A stretch of 64,000 nucleotides of DNA, taken from NCBI GenBank assembly GCA_027338645.1, contig DAHWSH010000024.1, forward strand, positions 1 to 64,000. Reading direction: 5' to 3'. The notes below the pieces were generated by a model, which did not search any database, was not told where the DNA came from, and worked only from the letters and a program-made list of their open reading frames with translations. The stretch comes from JAJZIH01 sp021785265 (lineage in GTDB: Bacteria > Pseudomonadota > Gammaproteobacteria > JAKAQQ01). A program made the position numbers and the translations under genes. Positions 17,265 through 25,814 of this stretch are shown one piece after another (position 1 is the first letter of the stretch; each line of letters begins with the position of its first letter).

Positions 17265-18386
17265 ATGGGTAGTCGTTCCCCTTACCCGTTCCGGTGCTTG
17301 GACGGGGCCAAAGGATCCCTTCTGCCGAAGATCCTGCTCGCGATCGGTCTCGTAATGGGGATGGCCCAGCCGGTCGACGCGACGGTCATGCGGCATGTTT
17401 TCCGGGTCGAACTGCCGGTCGCTCAACTGGCCGCGAGACCGTCAGTGGCCGACATCCGGCTGGCGGCCGGGATTTTGCTTGACCGGATTACCGGAGATCC
17501 TGACTTGGCCAACCGGGGAACCGTGAGTGCGCTGATTGCCGAGTCGGGTCAGTGGGTTGCCGAATATGGCTATCAGAGAGCAGGAGCCCGGAGTGGAAAT
17601 CGGATCGGACTGAAGTCTCGACTCCCGTTCCGGCTTTGGATCCGTTTCGATCACCGAGCTGTTGAACGCGCGGTTTTCGGCGCACACTTGCCGTTCTGGG
17701 GAGACTTAAGACCCCGTCTTTTGATCTGGCTGGACACGGGCTCGAACTCCAGTGAAATCCTCTCAGCGTCATCTTCCTCCCCCTTGCGTTGGCACCTGAA
17801 ACGGGTTTTCGGCCGTCTGGCGCTGCCGGCCCTGCTACCCCTCATGGATCTTCGGGAACGCACCGAGATCGGGATTCACAACCTGTCTCCACCAGCCTGG
17901 TCTCTGCTCCACCAGGTCTCCCAGCCGTACCATCCAGAGGCCCTGTGGGTGGGGCGCCTCCAGGGCAATGCAGCCAGTGGCTGGATGGGAAACTTTGCCG
18001 TTCAAACCGGCCACTTCACCCTTAACTGGCAGTCTCGGCACCTACATGTTCACCGCTGGAGGGTGTTGCAGTCCGCTCTGGACTACCTGGATTCGATCCT
18101 GGCATCGCGCTTCGCGGTGTTCGCCAGCCATCAACCGGTCCGTCTTTCCATCCGCATCCAGGGTCGACTGACGCTCCGGCAGGTCAGCCGGATCGAGAAT
18201 TTCCTCCATCATCTTCCGGGAGTGACGCAACCGCGGCTTTTGGAGTTGGCTCCGAAATCACTCGTCTTAACTCTGGTCGCACGGATTGATCGGACTCATC
18301 TGGAACGACTGATGCTGCTTGCCGGACCTGGAATTCATCTCAAGCCGGAGCCTGGGCACCGGCTGGTTTTTGCACTCCAGTCCTGA
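17265..18386 (+). CDS. DUF2066 family exported protein
   Basis: A 373-residue protein with a signal peptide (LLPKILLAIGLVMGMAQPVDA) followed by a DUF2066-like domain (MRHVFRVELPVAQLAARP, LDRITGDPDLA). Function is unknown. DUF2066 genes usually stand divergent from purM and ahead of a membrane protein and hda, exactly as here. ATG 17265 follows GAGGGTGG at good distance. A start at 17181 would put 28 unlike residues before the signal peptide. Confidence 0.75.
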   Translation: MGSRSPYPFRCLDGAKGSLLPKILLAIGLVMGMAQPVDATVMRHVFRVELPVAQLAARPSVADIRLAAGILLDRITGDPDLANRGTVSALIAESGQWVAEYGYQRAGARSGNRIGLKSRLPFRLWIRFDHRAVERAVFGAHLPFWGDLRPRLLIWLDTGSNSSEILSASSSSPLRWHLKRVFGRLALPALLPLMDLRERTEIGIHNLSPPAWSLLHQVSQPYHPEALWVGRLQGNAASGWMGNFAVQTGHFTLNWQSRHLHVHRWRVLQSALDYLDSILASRFAVFASHQPVRLSIRIQGRLTLRQVSRIENFLHHLPGVTQPRLLELAPKSLVLTLVARIDRTHLERLMLLAGPGIHLKPEPGHRLVFALQS

Positions 18387-18391
18387 ATCTT

Positions 18392-18961
18392 GTGCGGCCC
18401 ATGCGCCTGCGATCTCCTCTTTGGCCCAATCTCTTGTCCACAGCCCGACTTGTGGCCGCTCCTCCCTTGTTTGTCCTCCTTTTAGAAGGACGGCTGTGGT
18501 GGAGCCTCGGAGTTTTTTCTCTCGCAGCACTCACCGATGCCTTGGATGGCTTTTTGGCTAAACGTTATTCCTGGCAGTCTGCGACCGGTGCCTTTCTGGA
18601 TCCGCTCGCCGACAAGCTGCTTATTTTTTCGGCCTTTGCTGCACTGGTGGTGACGGGAGTGACCCCGCCCTGGTTGTTCTGGACAATCTGGGGGCGGGAT
18701 GCCGCCATGGGGCTCGCCGTGCTGGTCTGGTATGCGTGGCGAGGACCGTTTTGGGTGGTGCCCACGCGCCTCAGCAAGGCCAGTATGGCCCTTCAGATCC
18801 TGTATCTCCTGTTGACCCTCATCTTCCTGTTGCAAAAAAAACCGTTTCCCACCCTCTGGTCCGGTTTTGAGGAACTCGTCGCCGCCCTCACGCTCCTGTC
18901 TGGAATCGACTACCTGATCCGCTTCAGACGCCGAGCCGGTCATGAGCCAGTCCAAGGTTGA
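18392..18961 (+). CDS. CDP-alcohol phosphatidyltransferase (PgsA-like)
   Basis: Inner-membrane enzyme of phospholipid synthesis that exchanges CMP from CDP-diacylglycerol for an alcohol head group. The signature is present as DALDGFLAKRYS (residues about 50-61) then G-x3-D-x3-D in GAFLDPLADK. The usual Arg after the second Asp-Gly is Lys. Five to six hydrophobic helices. GTG 18392 is used; ATG 18401 is an alternative. Its 3' end overlaps hda by 20 bases. Head group is not certain. Confidence 0.85.
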   Translation: MRPMRLRSPLWPNLLSTARLVAAPPLFVLLLEGRLWWSLGVFSLAALTDALDGFLAKRYSWQSATGAFLDPLADKLLIFSAFAALVVTGVTPPWLFWTIWGRDAAMGLAVLVWYAWRGPFWVVPTRLSKASMALQILYLLLTLIFLLQKKPFPTLWSGFEELVAALTLLSGIDYLIRFRRRAGHEPVQG

Positions 18962-19685
18962 GACGGGTCGGCAGCTTCTCCTGTTTCCCCAGATGGGCAC
19001 AGGGCCCAGTTTTGCCAGTTTTCGAACAGACTGCCTCACGCTTGTCGTTGAGACCTGCCAGGCGTTGGCTTTCGGCATGAGATCCGGTTACGCCGTCCTC
19101 TATGGACCGCCGGGATCCGGGAAAAGCCACCTCCTGCGGGCGGCCTGTCAGGCGTGGACCGGACGGGGAGGGCAGGCGGCGCTCTGGACTCCGGACCCCT
19201 GTGAGTCGCCCCCGGAACCGGGCGGATCGCTACCCTATGAGTTTCTGGCCATCGAATCGCTCGATCTCGTGGCAGGAGATTCCGAACTTGAACGGGCCTG
19301 TTTCGGTTTTGTACTGGCTGCCCAGCAGGGCCGGCTTCGACTGTTGCTGGCCGCCCGAACCCCGCCCGCCGCACTTCCCTGGAAACTCCCGGACCTGGCT
19401 TCAAGACTCGTGGCCATGACCCTGCCGGGGCTTACACCGGTCGCCGAATCCCTGTGGCCGGAGATCCTCGAGAGCCGCTGCGAGGAGCGGGGCATGAGAC
19501 TCGAAACGGCGGCTTCCCGCTGGCTCATGCAGCATGGTCCCCGGCGGCTCGAAACCCTTCTTGGCGTGGTCGATGCGCTGGCTGATCGCGGCGGGGCGGT
19601 CGGCCGGAAAATCACGATCCCCCGAATCCGTCGCATGGTTCTGCAAAAGCATCCTGCAACCAGTTCCCCATCGGGGCTTAGGTGA
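18942..19685 (+). CDS. hda: DnaA regulatory inactivator Hda
   Basis: DnaA-like AAA+ protein that binds the DNA sliding clamp and promotes hydrolysis of DnaA-ATP to restrain re-initiation. The N-terminal QLLLF (11-15) matches the clamp-binding motif of Hda. Walker A is GPPGSGKSHLL. No DnaA DNA-binding domain follows, which separates Hda from DnaA. Length is 247 residues. The context after DUF2066 and a membrane protein matches other gammaproteobacteria. Confidence 0.88.
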   Translation: MSQSKVETGRQLLLFPQMGTGPSFASFRTDCLTLVVETCQALAFGMRSGYAVLYGPPGSGKSHLLRAACQAWTGRGGQAALWTPDPCESPPEPGGSLPYEFLAIESLDLVAGDSELERACFGFVLAAQQGRLRLLLAARTPPAALPWKLPDLASRLVAMTLPGLTPVAESLWPEILESRCEERGMRLETAASRWLMQHGPRRLETLLGVVDALADRGGAVGRKITIPRIRRMVLQKHPATSSPSGLR

Positions 19686-19777
19686 CGAGGTCCCGGACAA
19701 GGCATAGAATAGGACATCATCGCTGTGACGGCCGATTTCCCGGTGGCGGGATGCGGGGTGAGGCGGGAGGAGAGACT

Positions 19778-20176
19778 GTGCGCTTGCGACAGATTCCCGG
19801 TTCGAGGAAGAAGCGGGCCGTAGGTTTTCGAGCTCTGGGCGTGATCGGCTGCCTCTTTTTGGCCGGTTGTGTCGTCTCCCCTCCAGTCCAGGAGATGAGC
19901 GATGCCCGTCAGGCGATCAGTGCTGCCCGGGCCGCTGGCGCGATGCGCTTCGCCCCAGCCCAGCTCATGGCGGCACGACGCTGGCTGGAGGATGCCCGTC
20001 ATGCGCTCCAAATCCATGATTATGGTTACGCTGCCCGAGATGCCCGAACGGCACGGCAACGGGCGCTGGCTGCCCTGCATGCTGCGTTACGCCGGGAACA
20101 GGCCTTGGCAGCCCATTACCACTCCGGGGGTGGCACCTCCGGACACGTCCCGACCTCACCGGGGAGGGGCGGATGA
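19778..20176 (+). CDS. DUF4398 family lipoprotein
   Basis: A small lipoprotein (132 residues). The GTG start at 19778 is chosen because GGAGGAGA lies just upstream and the result begins with a proper signal sequence ending in lipobox LAGC. The mature part is a helical DUF4398 repeat, with alternating Ala-rich helices in EMSDARQAISAARAAGAM, LMAARRWLEDA and YAARDARTARQRAL. The role is unknown; probably a periplasmic or outer-membrane-anchored coiled-coil protein. A related lipoprotein with LysM follows. Confidence 0.78.
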   Translation: MRLRQIPGSRKKRAVGFRALGVIGCLFLAGCVVSPPVQEMSDARQAISAARAAGAMRFAPAQLMAARRWLEDARHALQIHDYGYAARDARTARQRALAALHAALRREQALAAHYHSGGGTSGHVPTSPGRGG

Positions 20177-20192
20177 CGAGGCGCCTTAATTC

Positions 20193-20222
20193 TTGACAGA
20201 TCCCAAGCTTGCCGGATATAGT
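20193..20222 (+). promoter_or_regulatory. Promoter of the LysM lipoprotein
   Basis: TTGACA (20193-20198) and TATAGT (20217-20222), 18-base spacer, about 60 bases upstream of the start codon. This is among the best sigma-70-type matches in the window and suggests strong constitutive expression. Confidence 0.65.
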
Positions 20223-20281
20223 GAGTACGGGATCTGGGTCCCTTGATTCACTAGATTTACCGTGTGACAGGAGAGTTCACA

Positions 20282-21037
20282 ATGACCAAAAGATTTTACA
20301 GAGTGGTTCCACTGGCCGCCATCGTGCTCTTGGCGGCGTGTGCAACGGTCAAGAAGGCGCCTCCGCCTCCGCCCCCGAAAAAGCCTTCATCGGCAACCCT
20401 GCAGGCCATTCAGGATGCGAAGACGGCCATCGCGCGGGCTCAGAAAGTGGGCTGCAATGTTACCTCCGAGCAGAGTGAACTGACCCAAGCACAAACGGAA
20501 GCCAAGATCCCGGACAACGCCAAGGCCCAGCAACTGGCTGACGCTGCCCGGAAAAGTGCCGATGCCTGCACCAACCGCTACTGGATGCATAAGGCGCGTG
20601 CACTTCTGCGGAAAATCCGGCAGTACACCAACCTCAATAGCAGCGAGCGTTCGAGCCTGCAGGAAGGCCGTTCCGATATCGCCAGCAACGAGGGCAAACC
20701 GGCCTATGACGTCCTGAGTTCGCTTTTGGCCGAGCTCAAGGCGGCCCGCACTACCTACACGGTGGTTCGTGGGGATAACCTGTGGCATATTGCCTCGAAG
20801 CACTCGGTTTACGGAAACCCCTTCGAGTGGCCGCTGATCTATCGGGCCAATGCCTCGAAAATCCATGACCCGGATCTCATCTACCCCAACCAGAACCTCA
20901 AGATCGTTCTGAACCCGTTGAAGAGCGCCGTGCATAGTGCCGTGCATTATGCGAAGACACGGGGTCCATGGCGTAACGGGCAGGCCCTGCACAAGGATCA
21001 TGCGTGGCTGGCCTCGCAACAAGGCTCTCCTTTCTGA
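20282..21037 (+). CDS. DUF4398/LysM lipoprotein
   Basis: A 251-residue lipoprotein with lipobox LAAC and a proline run (APPPPPPKKP). An Ala/Lys-rich helical DUF4398-like region (about 30-150) leads to a C-terminal LysM domain beginning TYTVVRGDNLWHIASKHS, with YPNQNLKIVL closing it. LysM binds peptidoglycan, so the protein likely tethers a membrane to the wall. CAGGAGAG precedes ATG 20282. It has its own promoter and a strong terminator. Confidence 0.88.
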   Translation: MTKRFYRVVPLAAIVLLAACATVKKAPPPPPPKKPSSATLQAIQDAKTAIARAQKVGCNVTSEQSELTQAQTEAKIPDNAKAQQLADAARKSADACTNRYWMHKARALLRKIRQYTNLNSSERSSLQEGRSDIASNEGKPAYDVLSSLLAELKAARTTYTVVRGDNLWHIASKHSVYGNPFEWPLIYRANASKIHDPDLIYPNQNLKIVLNPLKSAVHSAVHYAKTRGPWRNGQALHKDHAWLASQQGSPF

Positions 21038-21089
21038 GAGAGGCTTGAGTCGGCCCACCCGTGGCCTGAGACGGGAGATCCCTTATAGA

Positions 21090-21119
21090 CCCCGGCCAAA
21101 ACGGCCGGGGTTTTTTTTT
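21090..21119 (+). terminator. Rho-independent terminator
   Basis: Perfect 8-bp stem CCCCGGCC/GGCCGGGG with a five-base AAAAC loop, then nine T residues. It ends the LysM lipoprotein transcript. Confidence 0.93.
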
Positions 21120-21227
21120 GATGGGTTCATCGTGAGGCAGCGAGCTCGACCCGGTGCGATGTCAAGAGGGTGGAATCATGGAAATTCGCAGGCAGCCTGA
21201 CCTACACTATGCACCAGATGAGGCAAG

Positions 21228-21241
21228 CGGTCTCGAGACCG
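21228..21241. repeat. 14-bp perfect palindrome
   Basis: CGGTCTCGAGACCG lies directly before the ribosome-binding site of the following decarboxylase gene. A perfect 14-bp palindrome is expected a few times by chance in 64 kb, so only the position makes it worth recording. Confidence 0.3.
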
Positions 21242-21251
21242 AGGTGGCTTG

Positions 21252-23447
21252 GTGAAAGAGCGTTTTCCCGGAAGGGTCGAGAATCCGGAGACGCAATCCG
21301 TTCGAGGGACAGTATCCCATGGACCGGTTCGGGACCTCCCGGCGCTCTCCCCTTGGATACTTTCGGATTCCCCCCCCGAAAACGAAAATCTACCACCTTC
21401 CGTTTCGCATCCGGGTGATCCGGCATCTCGGGCGGAGACGACTGACTGGGACTTTCGTGATCCCACGATCCTCAATCCCTGCTTTTTGGGTTCGAGTGGG
21501 GAGAATGGGGAAGTTTTCGAACGCCTTCTCGTGGATTTGGTCCGGGACCACCTCTATTGGAGGCGCAATTTCCACCCCGAGGATCCACCGCCCATTCCGA
21601 TGCTTGCGGCGCATGAACCCTCCTATGTGGCGTTCATGGATCGTCTGCGGACCGAGCTCAACACGCTGACCGCAGCACTCAAACGTTCAGTTCCCTTTTT
21701 CAACCCGCGCTATCTCGGCCACATGGTTTCTGACACCTTGTTGCCTGGACTTTTGGCCCAGATGGTGACGACGCTCTACAATCCGAACAATGTGAGCCCG
21801 GAAGCGGCCCCGGTGACGCTTGCACTCGAACTCGAGGTGGGACGGCAGTTGGCCCGTATGCTCGGATGGGAGACCGATCCTGGGAAAACCCCGTGCGCCT
21901 GGGGGCACCTCACCTCGGGCGGAACCCTTGCGAATTTCGAGAGTCTGGTCAACCTTCGCGCCATCCGCTGTTTTCCCTTGGCGCTCCGGGCAGCTCTCCT
22001 CGCCGTACCCGGCGCGCCGGAATTCACCCTGAGTGACGGTCGCCTCCTGGTCGAGCTGGACGACTGGACGCTCTTCAACCTTCCCTTGGACGAAGTCATG
22101 AGCTTGCCGGCCCGGCTCCGAATTCCGCCAGCCGACCCAGCGGCTCTCCGGGTTTGGCACGATCTCCATGTCGTATTGGCGGACCTTCGCATCGAAAACA
22201 CCGGACTCGTGGATTTTGCCCGCCATCATCCACTCTGTTCGACGATCCAGATCCTGCTCCCCCGGACTGCACATTATTCCTGGCACAAGGCGGCCCGTGC
22301 CCTGGGCTTCGGAACCAGTCAGCTCGACTTTCTGCCGGTTGACCGGAAGATGCGCCTTTCGCCACCCGGCTTGGAAGCTCGTCTGGAGAATGCGTGCCGG
22401 AACCAGAAACCCGTTCTCGCAGTGGTCGCCATGCTGGGCACGACCGAGTTTGGGACGATCGATCCCCTTCACGACATCGTCGAACTCCGGCGCCGATTCC
22501 GGACCCGGGGACTCGAGTTTGGTTTGCATGTCGATGCCGCCTGGGGAGGGTACCTGACCTCGATCTTCCGCGATCCGGACGGAGGCTTTCTACCCCATGA
22601 CCAAGTCCGACGAGGCTTTGCCCACTTCCCCTCGGATTCCGTTTATCAGAGCTTCCAAGCTCTGGTTCACGCCGATTCCATCACGGTGGATCCGCACAAG
22701 TTGGGATACTTGCCTTATGGGATCGGCGGGATCGTCTGGCGTCACCGTGGGGTCCGGGATTTTCTGGGTGAGCGGGCACCTTATGTCTTTGATCCCAATC
22801 CCTCCGGATCCACCGTCGAGCCGCTGGGTCCGTATATTCTCGAGGGATCAAAACCCGGGGCCCAGGCGGCAGCTGCCTGGGTGACGCACCGCGTGCTGCC
22901 CCTGGACTGCCTCCATCTGGGTCGATTACAGCGCTTTACCATTCTGGCCGGTGAATACTTCTATGATCACTTGCCAGCCTTGACTGAGCGACTTCGGGGT
23001 GAGGCACGGGTTCTCGTGCCCTTCGAGCCCGATACGAACCTTCTCTGTCTCGCGATCAATCCCGAGGGAAATACATCACTCTCTGCCGCCAACCGCTTTT
23101 GCGAGTCCTTGTACAGCCATCTCCGTATCGATCCCACACGGCCGGTCCAGTTACGTGATTTTTTCAGCTCCCACACACGGGTCTCGGCCGAACTGCTGGG
23201 CCCCGAGAACTGGTCCAGGACCCTCGATGCCTTGGGAATTGATCCGGCGGAGGTCGGTCAGGGCGAATGCACCGATCTTTTCCTATTACGCCATACCCTG
23301 ATGAATCCCTGGCTGCTCGATTCCCGCGAGGGAAAAAATCCGATCGATCGTTACCTGAAGTACTTGGAGGAGTTGATTCGTTCTGAACTGGATCGGGGAA
23401 GCTGGCGCCCGCCATGCGCTCCTTTGGATCGTCGTCCCACCTCGTGA
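21252..23447 (+). CDS. Group II PLP-dependent decarboxylase, long form
   Basis: Fold-type I pyridoxal-phosphate enzyme, 731 residues from GTG 21252, which follows GAGG with a seven-base gap. Residues 1-65 look disordered. PLP-binding blocks are TSGGTLANFE (221-230), His341 in HYSWHKAA, Asp428 in HVDAAWGGY and the Schiff-base Lys483 in DPHKLGYLPYG. It belongs with the tyrosine/glutamate/aspartate decarboxylases and sphingosine-phosphate lyase-like enzymes. It is longer than the common ~480-residue bacterial forms because of an insertion between the phosphate-binding block and His341. The substrate cannot be read from sequence. Confidence 0.85.
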   Translation: MKERFPGRVENPETQSVRGTVSHGPVRDLPALSPWILSDSPPENENLPPSVSHPGDPASRAETTDWDFRDPTILNPCFLGSSGENGEVFERLLVDLVRDHLYWRRNFHPEDPPPIPMLAAHEPSYVAFMDRLRTELNTLTAALKRSVPFFNPRYLGHMVSDTLLPGLLAQMVTTLYNPNNVSPEAAPVTLALELEVGRQLARMLGWETDPGKTPCAWGHLTSGGTLANFESLVNLRAIRCFPLALRAALLAVPGAPEFTLSDGRLLVELDDWTLFNLPLDEVMSLPARLRIPPADPAALRVWHDLHVVLADLRIENTGLVDFARHHPLCSTIQILLPRTAHYSWHKAARALGFGTSQLDFLPVDRKMRLSPPGLEARLENACRNQKPVLAVVAMLGTTEFGTIDPLHDIVELRRRFRTRGLEFGLHVDAAWGGYLTSIFRDPDGGFLPHDQVRRGFAHFPSDSVYQSFQALVHADSITVDPHKLGYLPYGIGGIVWRHRGVRDFLGERAPYVFDPNPSGSTVEPLGPYILEGSKPGAQAAAAWVTHRVLPLDCLHLGRLQRFTILAGEYFYDHLPALTERLRGEARVLVPFEPDTNLLCLAINPEGNTSLSAANRFCESLYSHLRIDPTRPVQLRDFFSSHTRVSAELLGPENWSRTLDALGIDPAEVGQGECTDLFLLRHTLMNPWLLDSREGKNPIDRYLKYLEELIRSELDRGSWRPPCAPLDRRPTS

Positions 23448-23465
23448 CGAGCTTGGCCCGGCAGA

Positions 23466-23870
23466 TCAATCCGGTCGCTGGGGGGTCTCGAGGCGCTTAC
23501 GCACGCAAAGCAGACGTTCGCGCACATTCTGTGCCAGCGCTGGGATCGTCGGATTTTCCGTGAGGCCAAGAACGGCCTCCGGGTCCATGAACGAAACCCG
23601 AGTACATTCCGGCCGGATTTCACGAACGACGACATTGCATGGCAGAAGCAGGCCGATCTCGGGATCGGCGGAGAGCGCCTGATGGGCCAGCTTTGGGTTG
23701 CAGGCTCCGAGGATCTGGTAGGGCGAAATATCGACTCCGAGCTTGTGCCGTAAGGTGGCTTGGACGTCGATGATGGTGAGGATACCAAAACCTTCCTGCT
23801 CCAGAGCGTGGGTGGTTCGTTCGAGAACCTCCTTGAAACGCTCGGAGATTTCAATGGAAAATCCATACAT
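23466..23870 (-). CDS. DUF302 family protein
   Basis: A 134-residue soluble protein with the family pattern: SFEEALERTTHALEQEGFGIL-like opening (here FKEVLERTTHALEQEGF), ATLRHKLGVDISPYQILGACNP and LLLPCNVVVREI. The Cys in GACNP and in LLPCN are conserved in many DUF302 proteins. The biochemical role is unknown. A GGGGGG ribosome-binding site precedes the ATG. It follows the YpjD-like gene by 16 bases, so cotranscription is likely. Confidence 0.85.
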   Translation of the reverse strand: MYGFSIEISERFKEVLERTTHALEQEGFGILTIIDVQATLRHKLGVDISPYQILGACNPKLAHQALSADPEIGLLLPCNVVVREIRPECTRVSFMDPEAVLGLTENPTIPALAQNVRERLLCVRKRLETPQRPD

Positions 23871-23886
23871 GGAAGACCCCCCGTTG

Positions 23887-24765
23887 TTAGCGTGAAGAAT
23901 TCGAGCCCCGAATCAAGGGGCTAGACCCTTTCTGCCCGGATAAAGAGGACAGATGGAGGAAGGATACAGCGGGATGTTCGAACCGCCAGACGAGCTGGGT
24001 TCCGAAGTAGGAAAGGGCCAGGGCCGCAAAAGCCGACAGGGTCCAGCCGGCGGCCGTCCGCCCCCGCCAGCCGAAGCGGTGGTGCCCCCAGAGCAGGAGC
24101 CCGAACAAGATCCAGGCCAGGACGGACAGCATCACCTTGGGCCAGAGCCCGAGCGGACCCAAGACCCGGAAATAGGCGAAGCCGGTGCCCAGAGCGAGAG
24201 TCAGGAGTAGAAACCCCGCGATCAGGTACTGAAAGAGCATCCGTTCGATCACCAGGAGGGGAGGGAGGCTGCCGGGTCCTGCCGTGTCCACACGCCGTAG
24301 CCGCGATTCCCGAATCCAGAGCAAGATGGCGAGCGCGGCGGCGACGCCCAGCATGCTGTAGGCGGTCAGGGAAATCAGGATGTGGGCATCGAGCAGGAGA
24401 TGGTCGGTCCGAAGCAGGAGCTCACCTGCCGGATAAAAGGGCAGAGTGAGTACGGCCACGGCTGTGAGTGGGAAAGCCACAAGCCCCGCGCTCAGGACCG
24501 GCTCGAACCAGGACCCCCCCCAGACGACTAGGCTGATCATGAAACTCACGAGGACCAAAACATGGATCAGGCTGAGGTTGAGTCCGTCCAGCTGAAAGAG
24601 GATATGATCTAGGAGAAATCCTTGGCCCAGGAGGGCCAAACCAGCACACAGTCGGCCCACCCCCTCGAGGCGGTGGGAGGGCAGGTGGCCTTTCAGGAAC
24701 GGCGAGACGAAGAGGGCAGCCGCCAGATAAAAGATTGACACGGCAAACGAAACGAGCCAAAGCTG
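23887..24765 (-). CDS. YpjD-type inner-membrane protein (CcsA/cytochrome c assembly family)
   Basis: An integral membrane protein with about eight helices, related to the CcsA/ResC-like cytochrome c assembly family. In proteobacteria YpjD usually neighbours ffh and rpsP. Here it is divergent from rpsP and ffh is absent. I start at ATG 24765 (292 residues) because GGTGGAG lies nine bases upstream and MQLWLVSFAVSIFYLAA begins a membrane helix. Starts at 24783, 24870 and 24912 are possible. The true function of YpjD is not established. Confidence 0.8.
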   Translation of the reverse strand, partial: QLWLVSFAVSIFYLAAALFVSPFLKGHLPSHRLEGVGRLCAGLALLGQGFLLDHILFQLDGLNLSLIHVLVLVSFMISLVVWGGSWFEPVLSAGLVAFPLTAVAVLTLPFYPAGELLLRTDHLLLDAHILISLTAYSMLGVAAALAILLWIRESRLRRVDTAGPGSLPPLLVIERMLFQYLIAGFLLLTLALGTGFAYFRVLGPLGLWPKVMLSVLAWILFGLLLWGHHRFGWRGRTAAGWTLSAFAALALSYFGTQLVWRFEHPAVSFLHLSSLSGQKGSSPLIRGSNSSR

Positions 24766-24874
24766 CATGGGTTCGATCTCCACCATTCGTCCCAGAACCA
24801 CTGTGCCTATCGTAACAGGATGGTCCCGCTGACTGGGAGCCGCACCCGGTGAATTTAGGGTGGTGCTCATCCCT

Positions 24875-24970
24875 GGGGAAAGCGTGGATCCCCTCCGGAC
24901 GCAAAGCACCAAGCCAGCGCAAGCCCCATGTCAAAGGGGCGCAAACCTTCCCGGGCTTGTTTGACCCGGG
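24875..24970 (+). other. Run of three hairpins upstream of rpsP (candidate structured RNA)
   Basis: Three possible stem-loops stand in series: GGGGA/TCCCC (24875-24893), GCCCC/GGGGC (24923-24940) and CCCGGG/CCCGGG (24950-24970). Between the first two is GGACGCAAAGC (24897-24907), which resembles one strand of the c-di-GMP (GEMM) riboswitch core. The matching GGCAAACC strand and GNRA hairpin are not seen. Function unproven. Confidence 0.3.
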
Positions 24971-24985
24971 TTTCCCCGTTAAAAT
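24957..24985 (+). promoter_or_regulatory. Candidate rpsP operon promoter
   Basis: TTGTTT (24957-24962) and TAAAAT (24980-24985), 17-base spacer. The -10 is good and the -35 is weak. It would give a leader of about 25 bases before rpsP. Confidence 0.4.
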
Positions 24986-25015
24986 AGCACTTCTTTTTTC
25001 AAGGTCGGTCGATTC

Positions 25016-25255
25016 ATGGTTACGATCCGGTTGGCTCGTGGTGGAGCCAAAAAAAGGCCCTTCTATCAGGTGATAGTTGCCGATCGGCAATCCTCGCGCA
25101 ATGGCCGCTTCATTGAACGCGTGGGATTTTTCAACCCCATGGCCAAGACCCAGGAAGAGCGACTCCATCTCGAACGGGAACGGATCGCCTACTGGATGTC
25201 CCAGGGAGCGAAACCCTCGGAGCGGGTTGCCCAGCTGCTTGATCTCCCCCACTGA
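25016..25255 (+). CDS. rpsP: 30S ribosomal protein S16
   Basis: A 79-residue ribosomal protein with the full family pattern: VTIRLARGGAKKRPFYQVIV, ADRQSSRNGRFIERVGFFNP and the GAKPSERVAQLL helix. First gene of the rpsP-rimM-trmD-rplS operon. ffh, often upstream, is not here. Confidence 0.98.
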   Translation: MVTIRLARGGAKKRPFYQVIVADRQSSRNGRFIERVGFFNPMAKTQEERLHLERERIAYWMSQGAKPSERVAQLLDLPH

Positions 25256-25307
25256 CCCGCCGCCACGGGATTTCGGGAGTGAAGGACCACTCCAGTCGGC
25301 AGGCGAA

Positions 25308-25814
25308 GTGTTTTGTGGCCGGATCGTTGGCGTTTTCGGGATCCGAGGTGAAGTCAAGGTGGTGTCCTACACCGAACCTGAGGAACAGCTTTTGATCTAT
25401 CGCCCGTGGCAGCTTCGGCTGACCGGGAGAGAGGCCTTTCCTGTCCAACCCACAGGCGCTCATCGTCGGGGCCACATGCTGGTCGTGGCGCTGGACGGAT
25501 TTTCCGACCGGACCCGTTCCGAAACCCTGGTCGGCGGTGAAATTTCGGTGCCTCGACAGTGTTTCCCGCCCTTGCCCGATGGCCAGTTCTACTGGGTGGA
25601 TCTTTTGGGACTCGAAGTCGTCGATGAGGCGGGAACCCGACTCGGACGGGTCAGTGACCTGACCCGGGGGCCGGCAGGTGACTGTTTGGCGGTGACCGGA
25701 ACGCCTCCGCTGCTCATTCCGTTTGTCTGGAAGTCAACGGTGCTGTCCGTCGAACTCGAATCCCACAGGATCCGGATTCGTTCAGCCGAAGAAACCCTCC
25801 CCGGTGCGTTTTGA
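25308..25814 (+). CDS. rimM: Ribosome maturation factor RimM
   Basis: Binds S19 and helps mature the 30S head. The N-terminal RimM domain starts GRIVGVFGIRGEVKVVSYTE. The PRC-barrel has GQFYWVDLLGLEVVDEAGTRLG and a closing LLIPFVWKSTV. No ATG is available, and GTG 25308 gives a normal length of 168 residues. It starts 52 bases after rpsP and overlaps trmD by 11 bases. Confidence 0.93.
   Translation: MFCGRIVGVFGIRGEVKVVSYTEPEEQLLIYRPWQLRLTGREAFPVQPTGAHRRGHMLVVALDGFSDRTRSETLVGGEISVPRQCFPPLPDGQFYWVDLLGLEVVDEAGTRLGRVSDLTRGPAGDCLAVTGTPPLLIPFVWKSTVLSVELESHRIRIRSAEETLPGAF

Noticed and set aside
24897..24907. c-di-GMP (GEMM) riboswitch upstream of rpsP
   Set aside because: Only GGACGCAAAGC resembles the core; the GGCAAACC partner strand, GNRA hairpin and the second stem order are missing. 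Kept only as a generic structured-RNA candidate.
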